From an uncultured Gammaproteobacteria bacterium (GTDB lineage Bacteria; Pseudomonadota; Gammaproteobacteria; Magnimaribacterales; D2472), in the NCBI GenBank assembly GCA_913050015.1, contig CAJXAZ010000011.1, positions 1 to 27,053 of the forward strand: 27,053 nucleotides of DNA, written 5' to 3'. Made by a program: the position numbers and the translations under genes. Shown piece after piece: positions 16,637 through 23,378 of the stretch. How positions within the stretch are numbered: the stretch's first letter is position 1; each line of letters begins with the position of its first letter. Below the pieces are notes generated by a model. It made no database searches. It was not told where the DNA came from and was given only the letters and a program-made list of their open reading frames with translations.

Positions 16637-17422
16637 GTGAAGCTAGCATTTACAGTTGAGTATGATGGATCTAATTTTTCCGGGTTCCAAAATCAGAAAA
16701 ATGCTCCTTCAATTCAGCAAGCCATCGAAAAAGCTCTTAAGGAGATAACCCAAACTAATATATCAATTAATTATGCTGGAAGAACTGATGCAGGCGTGCA
16801 TGCACTATGTCAGGTATTTGACTTTGAAACGGATATAGAAAGAGATGATATAAACTGGGTTAAGGGAATAAATGCTAATTTACCAGAATCAATAGCTATA
16901 AAAACTATATCCAGAGTGTCTGACGACTTTCACTCAAGATATACAGCTAAAGATAGAAGCTATTCTTATTTGATATACAACTCAAAAAGTAAGCCTTTAT
17001 TCTTTGGAGGACATTGTCACTGGGATTCAAATGCTATTGATATAGATATTTTAAAAAAGCATGCAAATATGTTCCTTGGCGAGCATGACTTCAGCTCATT
17101 CAGAAGCTCTAAGTGCAACTCTAATAACCCTATAAAAAATGTTTCTTCTATAGAGATTGAAACTTATGAGAAATTTATCATAATTTCAGTCAAAGCAAAT
17201 GCATTCCTTCACAATATGGTTAGAATAATGACTGGTACTTTGATTGATATTGCTAAGGGTGAAAATGAATACTCTGTTGCTGAGATTCTTTTAAAAAAAG
17301 ATAGAATTTTTGCTGGTAAAACTGCTGCTGCAAAGGGTTTGTTTTTCTTAGGCCCTAGATATAATTCTGAAGATAATATTACAAGTCCCGTTTCAAATTT
17401 ATTTGATAGGTTAAAAGCATGA
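16637..17422 (+). CDS. truA: tRNA pseudouridine(38-40) synthase
   Basis: Makes pseudouridine at positions 38-40 of tRNA anticodon stems. The 261-residue protein starts at a GTG five bases after the fimV-like stop and shows YAGRTDAGVHALCQVFDF, with catalytic Asp51, followed by FHSRYTAKDRSYSYLIYN and NAFLHNMVRIMTGTLIDI. Length fits the family (E. coli 270). It overlaps trpF by 4 bases (ATGA). Truncation at either end is unlikely because the motifs and spacing are complete. Confidence 0.96.
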   Translation: MKLAFTVEYDGSNFSGFQNQKNAPSIQQAIEKALKEITQTNISINYAGRTDAGVHALCQVFDFETDIERDDINWVKGINANLPESIAIKTISRVSDDFHSRYTAKDRSYSYLIYNSKSKPLFFGGHCHWDSNAIDIDILKKHANMFLGEHDFSSFRSSKCNSNNPIKNVSSIEIETYEKFIIISVKANAFLHNMVRIMTGTLIDIAKGENEYSVAEILLKKDRIFAGKTAAAKGLFFLGPRYNSEDNITSPVSNLFDRLKA

Positions 17423-18048
17423 ATAAGCAAAAAATAAAGATCTGTGGAATATCTAATTTATTAATTTTAAAAGAATTAATAGCTCTTGAAGTTGACTACG
17501 TTGGTTTTATTTTCTTCACCAAGAGCCCAAGAAATGTAAGTAATGATTTCTTGGAGAGCTTGAAAGAAATTGATTTTAAATCCACTAGACCTGTTTGTGT
17601 TTTTGTTAATCCTAAAGAGGAGGAGGTGTATCAAACTTCTTCTTATCTAACTGATCCTATCCTTCAATTTCATGGTGATGAATCAGACGAGTTCTGCGAA
17701 TCATTTGGTCTGGATTACTGGAAAGCTATTCGTGTTAAGAATGAAACAGATTTAGATTTAATAGATTTATACCCATCAGCATCAGCAATTCTTTTGGAAA
17801 ATCATGTGCCTGGGACATATGGAGGGACAGGAGAGTCCTTTGATTGGAATATTCTTGATAACTCAGCAGAGCTAGCCAATAATATTGTTCTTTCAGGTGG
17901 AATTAATTCTGAAAATGTTCATAATGCAATTACGACAAATTCTTGGTGTATCGATCTGAATTCTGGCGTTGAATCTGAGAAGGGCGTGAAAGATATAAAA
18001 TTAATAAAGAACATATTAAATATAATTAAAAACTATGAAATCAAATAA
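17419..18048 (+). CDS. trpF: phosphoribosylanthranilate isomerase
   Basis: Isomerises phosphoribosylanthranilate to CdRP in tryptophan synthesis. The 209-residue TIM-barrel protein has IKICGISN with catalytic Cys9, VDYVGFIFFTKSPRNV, LQFHGDES, and the late GGTGESFDWN and LSGGINSENV segments that bind the phosphate, with DLNSGVES holding the expected C-terminal active-site region. It is a stand-alone TrpF, not fused to TrpC. It overlaps truA by 4 bases and trpB by 14. Confidence 0.95.
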   Translation: MNKQKIKICGISNLLILKELIALEVDYVGFIFFTKSPRNVSNDFLESLKEIDFKSTRPVCVFVNPKEEEVYQTSSYLTDPILQFHGDESDEFCESFGLDYWKAIRVKNETDLDLIDLYPSASAILLENHVPGTYGGTGESFDWNILDNSAELANNIVLSGGINSENVHNAITTNSWCIDLNSGVESEKGVKDIKLIKNILNIIKNYEIK

Positions 18049-19240
18049 ATTTAACCTACCTGATAATAATGGTTTTTTTGGCGAGTTTGGCGGCAAATTT
18101 GTACCTGAAACTCTTATGTATGCCCTGGAAGAGCTAGAAAATACTTATAACGAATTAAAAGATAGGGAAGATTTTCAAAAAGAGTTCTATAGTGATTTAT
18201 CCAACTTTGTTGGAAGACCTTCGCCTCTATATTTTGCTGAAAGGCTCTCTAATCATTATGGATCAGGCTCTATTTGGTTAAAACGTGAAGACTTAAATCA
18301 CACAGGTGCACACAAAATAAATAATACAGTTGGTCAAATTTTACTCGCTAAACATATGGGTAAAAAAAGAATTATTGCAGAAACTGGAGCTGGGCAACAT
18401 GGAGTTGCTACAGCAACTGTTGCAGCAAGATTGGGTCTTGAATGTCATATATATATGGGTGCTGAAGACGTTAAAAGGCAGTCATTAAATGTTTATAGAA
18501 TAAAATTATTAGGCGCTGAAGTTCATGCAGTTGACTCTGGTACCGCTACCCTCAAAGATGCTCTTAATGAAGCGTTAAGGGACTGGGTTACTAATGTTGA
18601 CGATACTTATTATATTATTGGAAGTGTCACAGGTCCTCATCCATACCCAATGATTGTGAGAGATTTTAACTCAGTAGTTGGCCAAGAGTTAATCCACCAA
18701 TCAAAGGATTCCTTCAATTCCATGCCTGATGCTATCGTTGCTTGTGTTGGCGGCGGCTCTAATGCAATGGGAATATTTTATCCATTTATTGATATACCAG
18801 AAACAAGGTTAATAGGTGTAGAGGCTGGAGGTAATGGTATTTCAACAGGCGAACATGCAGCACCTTTGAATGATGGAACACCTGGAGTATTGCATGGAGC
18901 TAGAAGTTACTTAATGCAGGATGAATCAGGGCAAATTATGGATACTAAGTCAGTTTCAGCTGGTCTTGACTACCCAGGAGTTGGCCCAGAGCACTCATGG
19001 TTAAAAGATATAGGAAGAGCTGAGTATGTTGCTGTAAATGATGACGAGGCTCTTAAAGCATTCCATGAAGTTACTGAGCTAGAAGGAATTATGCCAGCAC
19101 TTGAGACTGCCCATGCCTTTGCTTATTTAGGACCGCTAATGAAGGAATTACCTGATACAGCAAATGTTGTGGTGAACGTCTCTGGAAGAGGTGATAAGGA
19201 TATCAATACAGTCGCAGAAATAGATGGAATTAAGTTTTGA
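18035..19240 (+). CDS. trpB: tryptophan synthase beta subunit
   Basis: PLP enzyme that condenses indole with serine. The 401-residue protein has GFFGEFGGKFVPETLMYAL at the N-terminus, the PLP lysine Lys94 in LNHTGAHKINNT, RIIAETGAGQHGVATAT, the phosphate-binding CVGGGSNAMG and the C-terminal SGRGDKD. It follows the canonical TrpB1 form that pairs with TrpA, which is encoded next. The start lies 14 bases inside trpF and the stop shares 4 bases with the TTG start of trpA, so subunit synthesis is coupled. Confidence 0.97.
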   Translation: MKSNKFNLPDNNGFFGEFGGKFVPETLMYALEELENTYNELKDREDFQKEFYSDLSNFVGRPSPLYFAERLSNHYGSGSIWLKREDLNHTGAHKINNTVGQILLAKHMGKKRIIAETGAGQHGVATATVAARLGLECHIYMGAEDVKRQSLNVYRIKLLGAEVHAVDSGTATLKDALNEALRDWVTNVDDTYYIIGSVTGPHPYPMIVRDFNSVVGQELIHQSKDSFNSMPDAIVACVGGGSNAMGIFYPFIDIPETRLIGVEAGGNGISTGEHAAPLNDGTPGVLHGARSYLMQDESGQIMDTKSVSAGLDYPGVGPEHSWLKDIGRAEYVAVNDDEALKAFHEVTELEGIMPALETAHAFAYLGPLMKELPDTANVVVNVSGRGDKDINTVAEIDGIKF

Positions 19241-20016
19241 ACAGACTCACAACAACCTTAAATAACCTTAAAGATAATAATCAAAAGGCTTTGGTTGCTT
19301 ATCTTGTTGCAGGGGACCCTGATTTAGATTCAACCTTAGATTTAATGCATCTTTTTGTGGAGTCAGGTGTAGATATTATAGAAATAGGCGTTCCTTTTAC
19401 AGATCCAATAGCCGAAGGACCAACCATACAGAAAGCTCATGACAGGGCGCTTAAAAATAATATTTCTTTAAAAATGATATTTGATCTGGTTGTAGAGTTT
19501 CGTAAAATAAATGATCAAACGCCCATTGTTTTAATGGGATATCTAAATACATTTATCTCACATATTGATTTAGTTGAATCTACTTCAATAATCGACTCAA
19601 TTTTAGTTGTAGATATTCCTGGTGAGTTGAGCTTAAAGGACTATGGAATAACAAATCCGAACATCAACACCATATCTCTTATCTCTCCGACAACTACCGA
19701 TAATAGAGTTGAGCTAATTGCAAAAAATAGTACAGGTTTTATTTATTACGTTAATTTAAGAGGTGTTACAGGCTCCTCGAATCTTAATATAGATGAGATA
19801 AAAAATAATATTCAAAAGATTAAAAAACACTCAGACCTACCTACATTAGCTGGCTTTGGTATCAAGTCTGCTAACGACGCTAAAATGTTAGCTGAGTGCT
19901 CTGATGGTGTGATTATAGGAAGCTCTATTGTAGAAATGATAAATGAGAGCTCTAACTCAAAAGAATTTGCTAGAATAGGTGAATATCTAAAGGAGATTAA
20001 ACAAGCAATATCATGA
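19237..20016 (+). CDS. trpA: tryptophan synthase alpha subunit, TTG start
   Basis: Cleaves indole-3-glycerol phosphate to indole, which passes to TrpB. The start is a TTG overlapping the trpB stop (TTGA); no ATG or GTG nearby would keep the conserved N-terminal helix. The 259-residue protein has ALVAYLVAGDP, IIEIGVPFTDPIAEGPTIQ, YYVNLRGVTGSS and GFGIKSANDA. Catalytic Glu49 is present. At the place of E. coli Asp60 there is Glu60 (DPIAEGP instead of DPLADGP) in an ungapped alignment. It overlaps accD by 4 bases. The identification is firm; the effect of Glu60 is not known to me. Confidence 0.95.
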   Translation: MNRLTTTLNNLKDNNQKALVAYLVAGDPDLDSTLDLMHLFVESGVDIIEIGVPFTDPIAEGPTIQKAHDRALKNNISLKMIFDLVVEFRKINDQTPIVLMGYLNTFISHIDLVESTSIIDSILVVDIPGELSLKDYGITNPNINTISLISPTTTDNRVELIAKNSTGFIYYVNLRGVTGSSNLNIDEIKNNIQKIKKHSDLPTLAGFGIKSANDAKMLAECSDGVIIGSSIVEMINESSNSKEFARIGEYLKEIKQAIS

Positions 20017-20858
20017 ACTGGTTAACAAGGCTCATACCGTCAATAGGAACCTCAAAATCTAAAAGCACTGTTCCTGATGGTCTATGGAGCTCTTGCCCAT
20101 CTTGTGAATCAGTTTTATATGCTCCAGAATTAGAGAAATCACTATACGTCTGCTCCAAGTGCGACCATCACCTTAGAATCGGAGCAAGAAAAAGATTAGG
20201 AATTTTTCTTGATACAGGTTCTTTTAGTGAAATTGCAAAAGATATCAAAACCAAAGATATCTTAAAATTTAAAGATACTAAATATTACTCTTCTAGAGTC
20301 AAAGACTCTATTGCGGCAACAGGAGAAAATGAAGCTATTATCGTAGGTAAGGGAACAATAGATTCTATGCCTATCGTAGCTGCTGCATTTGAGTTTAGGT
20401 TTATGGGAGGCTCTATGGGTGGGGTTGTCGGAGAGAAATTTGTTCAAGGAATAAACCAAGCTATTGAAAATCATTGTCCATTTATATGCTTTTCAACAAG
20501 TGGAGGTGCAAGAATGCAGGAATCAATGGTTTCGCTAATGCAGATGGCTAAAACCTCAGCGGCAATTCAAAAACTTAAAAGTAAAAAATTACCTTACATA
20601 TCTGTAATGGTAGACCCTGTATATGGGGGAGTTTCAGCAAGTTTAGCTATGTTAGGTGATATTAATATTGCAGAGCCTAATGCTTTTGTTGGTTTTGCTG
20701 GAAGAAGGGTTATAGAGCAGACAGTAAGAGTGGATCTGCCTGATGATTTTCAAAAATCTGAGTTCTTATTGAAAAATGGTGCAATAGACATGATTGTGCA
20801 CAGAAAAAATATAAGAACAACAGTACACAGACTGCTAAAAAAAATGTATAAAAGTTAA
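20013..20858 (+). CDS. accD: acetyl-CoA carboxylase carboxyltransferase subunit beta
   Basis: Zinc-bearing half of the carboxyltransferase that makes malonyl-CoA for fatty acid synthesis, working with AccA. The 281-residue protein has the four-cysteine zinc ribbon Cys28, Cys31, Cys47, Cys50 (CPSCES...CSKCDHHLRIG), then the crotonase-like domain with FMGGSMGGVVGEKF, FSTSGGARMQESMVSLMQMAK, DPVYGGVSASLAM and EPNAFVGFAGRRVIEQT. It overlaps trpA by 4 bases and the next gene by one (TAATG). In E. coli and Pseudomonas folC follows accD; here it does not. Confidence 0.97.
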   Translation: MNWLTRLIPSIGTSKSKSTVPDGLWSSCPSCESVLYAPELEKSLYVCSKCDHHLRIGARKRLGIFLDTGSFSEIAKDIKTKDILKFKDTKYYSSRVKDSIAATGENEAIIVGKGTIDSMPIVAAAFEFRFMGGSMGGVVGEKFVQGINQAIENHCPFICFSTSGGARMQESMVSLMQMAKTSAAIQKLKSKKLPYISVMVDPVYGGVSASLAMLGDINIAEPNAFVGFAGRRVIEQTVRVDLPDDFQKSEFLLKNGAIDMIVHRKNIRTTVHRLLKKMYKS

Positions 20859-21328
20859 TGAATAAAGAAAGATTTATAGGCACAGTTTTCAGCATCATCC
20901 TTTTGCTGTTAGTTTTGTTTGTTGTTTTAACTCCGCAAGTAGATTACCAACAAGAATTTAAAGCAAAAGAATCAATTATTGATATCAAAGATCCTGTAAA
21001 AAAAGTTGAACCAGTGATCCAAAAAGAACAAGTCATAATAAAAACACCTATAGAGAAGATGGACGTATCCTCAATAAAGGAATCTGATTTTGATTTATTT
21101 GTGATTAGAGTTCATGTTCTTTCTTCCAATGAAAATGCTATCAAGATGGTAAGTAAAATAAATAATGGTGGATTTCCAGCTTTTATAGAAGCATTTGGTA
21201 TTAATAAAGACCTCCATGCTGTTTATGTCGGACCATTTTTATCCGAAGAAGATATTGTTAGTAATATTGCGTTAATTGAAGAAGTTTCAGAATCAACTAA
21301 AGGGGAGATTTCAAGATGGAAGCTCTAG
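20858..21328 (+). CDS. SPOR-domain membrane protein (DedD-like)
   Basis: SPOR domains bind denuded septal peptidoglycan and bring proteins to the division site. This 156-residue protein has one N-terminal membrane anchor (residues 7-25, IGTVFSIILLLLVLFVVLT) with the rest expected in the periplasm, a Lys/Glu/Pro linker to about residue 78, and a C-terminal SPOR domain (FDLFVIRVHVLSSNENAIKM...GGFPAFIEAFG...AVYVGPFLSEED). Its place between accD and cvpA-purF matches E. coli dedD, which supports DedD-like function, although it is shorter (DedD about 220). It overlaps accD by one base and cvpA by 13. Confidence 0.85.
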   Translation: MNKERFIGTVFSIILLLLVLFVVLTPQVDYQQEFKAKESIIDIKDPVKKVEPVIQKEQVIIKTPIEKMDVSSIKESDFDLFVIRVHVLSSNENAIKMVSKINNGGFPAFIEAFGINKDLHAVYVGPFLSEEDIVSNIALIEEVSESTKGEISRWKL

Positions 21329-21900
21329 GCCTTAATGTCGCTGACTGGTTTATCCTTGTTGTTCTGACTGCCTCGGGTTTGATATCGCTTGCAAGAGGCT
21401 TCACTAAAGAGTTCCTCTCATTATTTTTATGGGTAGTAGCTTTTGTTGCAGCTGTCAGTCTTGAGTTTATTGCAACTCCAAAAATAACTGAATTCATAGG
21501 CAATGCAGAAATTGCTAAGATTCTTTCGTACATAGTCGTCTTTATGATCACCATAATCCTTGGAGGGATGGTAATTAAATTTATTAGTAAATTAATTAAA
21601 TGGTCAGGCGCATCTGGTTTTGATCGTTTTCTCGGAGTTATATTTGGTTTAGGCCGAGGTTTAATAGTTCTCTTTGTTATTTTCTTACTACTTCCTGCTA
21701 GCATTAAGTCAACTGACCTTATTGATAATTCAAAAATTACTCCAGTAATTGAAAAATATGCCCCTCAAATTGAAGCTTATTTAAGAAATTTAATAGATAA
21801 TACTGATCTTGTAGAGGAGGCTATGGAAGTCATTGAACCTATAAAAGAGAGTTTGATTCCTATAGTCGAAGAATTAAATCCAATTGAAGGGGAAACCTAA
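21316..21900 (+). CDS. cvpA: CvpA family membrane protein
   Basis: CvpA is an inner membrane protein linked to colicin V production and purF expression in E. coli; its molecular role is still unclear. This 194-residue protein begins with the family pattern NVADWFILVVLTASGLISLARGFTKE and has four predicted membrane spans at about 9-25, 33-52, 68-91 and 105-127, with SGASGFDRFLGVIFGLGRG before the last one, followed by an acidic cytoplasmic or periplasmic tail. The start is set by GGGGAG at 21301-21306, 9 bases before the ATG. The stop shares a base with the purF start, the usual cvpA-purF pairing. Confidence 0.9.
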   Translation: MEALGLNVADWFILVVLTASGLISLARGFTKEFLSLFLWVVAFVAAVSLEFIATPKITEFIGNAEIAKILSYIVVFMITIILGGMVIKFISKLIKWSGASGFDRFLGVIFGLGRGLIVLFVIFLLLPASIKSTDLIDNSKITPVIEKYAPQIEAYLRNLIDNTDLVEEAMEVIEPIKESLIPIVEELNPIEGET

Positions 21901-23378
21901 TGTGCGGAATAGTTGGAATATCATCAGAAACGGATGTAGCTGGCGACATTTATGACTCTCTCCTAATGCTTCAGCATAGAGGCCAAGATGCAGCGGGCAT
22001 GGTTGTTTGCGACTCCAACGGTAAACTAAATAGTAGAAAATCTATGGGATATGTCAGAGACGTATTTCAGCAAAGTCATATGACTAAACTAGTCGGTTCT
22101 TATGGAATTGGTCATGTCAGATACCCAACAGCAGGCGGAGCAGGTAAAGAGTTTGCCCAACCTATGTATGTCAACTCTCCTTATGGGATAAGCCTTGCAC
22201 ACAACGGAAACCTAACCAATCACAAAGCATTAGCTAATGAATTATTTCATGCAGAAATGAGGCACATTAATACTGATTCAGATTCAGAAGTCCTTTTAAA
22301 TATTTTTGCACATGAGCTAGCCAAACAACGTGAAATTTATCCAAAAGCTGAGCATATATTTAAAGCAGTTTCAAAAACGCATAGAAGATGTGAAGGCGCA
22401 TACGCTGTTATTGCTTTAATAACAGGGCACGGCATATTAGGTTTTAGAGATAATAATGCTATTAGACCTTTATCTATTGGAATCAGAGAGGGAAAGACTA
22501 GAAACGAATACATCATTGCATCTGAGGATGCTTTATTTACCTCTCAAGGCTTTACAAAACTTAGAGATGTTGAACCTGGAGAAGCTGTTTTTATAGATCA
22601 AAAGGGCGAGCTTTTCTCTCAACAGTGTGCTGATAATCCGCTTAAAAGACCATGTATTTTTGAATTTGTATATTTCTCAAGACCTGACTCTAAGATAGAC
22701 GAAATCTCAGTATATAAATCTAGAATGAGAATGGGATCTAAGCTTGCAGATGCAATTAAAGCTCAGATACCTAATCATGATATTGATGTTGTTATTCCAA
22801 TACCTGATAGCTCAACAACTGCAGCACTTCAACTTGCTGTTGATTTAGATGTGCCATACAGAGAAGGTTTTGTTAAAAATAGATATATTGGAAGAACATT
22901 TATAATGCCCAATCAAGAGGAAAGAAAAAAATCTGTTAGACGAAAGCTTAATATTTTAGATCTTGAGTTCAATGGAAAGAATGTTCTGTTAGTTGATGAC
23001 TCAATTGTGAGAGGAACTACAAGTAGAAAGATCATAGAGATGGCAAAAGAGGCTGGAGCAAATAAAGTTTACTTTGCTTCTGCAGCGCCAGCTATTAAAT
23101 ATCAAAACTTATATGGAATAGATATGCCTGCAACAGATGAGCTAGTTGCATCAAATAAAACTACTGAAGAGGTTGCATCAGAAATAGGTGCTGACTGGCT
23201 TATTTATCAGACTCTAGAGGACCTTATTGATACTGTTAGTGTTGGCAATCCAAATATTGATGAGTTTGAGACTTCGATTTTTACAGGCCAATACATAACC
23301 CCTGTAAGCTCAAGTTACCTTGAAGAATTACAGAATTCTCGTCGAAACGAAACTAAAACAATAAGCAATAAAGCTTAA
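21900..23378 (+). CDS. purF: amidophosphoribosyltransferase
   Basis: First committed purine step: PRPP + glutamine to phosphoribosylamine. The 492-residue protein begins MCGIVGISSE, so Cys2 becomes the N-terminal glutaminase nucleophile without a propeptide, as in E. coli. Class II glutamine amidotransferase marks follow (LQHRGQDAAGM, GHVRYPTAG, LAHNGNLTN). The phosphoribosyltransferase PRPP loop VDDSIVRGTTS is at 365-375. It closes the fourteen-gene block and meets acnB tail to tail, sharing the bases TTAA at 23375-23378, so no terminator fits between them. Confidence 0.97.
   Translation: MCGIVGISSETDVAGDIYDSLLMLQHRGQDAAGMVVCDSNGKLNSRKSMGYVRDVFQQSHMTKLVGSYGIGHVRYPTAGGAGKEFAQPMYVNSPYGISLAHNGNLTNHKALANELFHAEMRHINTDSDSEVLLNIFAHELAKQREIYPKAEHIFKAVSKTHRRCEGAYAVIALITGHGILGFRDNNAIRPLSIGIREGKTRNEYIIASEDALFTSQGFTKLRDVEPGEAVFIDQKGELFSQQCADNPLKRPCIFEFVYFSRPDSKIDEISVYKSRMRMGSKLADAIKAQIPNHDIDVVIPIPDSSTTAALQLAVDLDVPYREGFVKNRYIGRTFIMPNQEERKKSVRRKLNILDLEFNGKNVLLVDDSIVRGTTSRKIIEMAKEAGANKVYFASAAPAIKYQNLYGIDMPATDELVASNKTTEEVASEIGADWLIYQTLEDLIDTVSVGNPNIDEFETSIFTGQYITPVSSSYLEELQNSRRNETKTISNKA

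Noticed and set aside
21297..21704. 135-codon minus-strand frame inside cvpA
   Set aside because: A Lys/Arg/Thr-rich translation typical of the reverse of a membrane protein gene; cvpA on the other strand explains the region.
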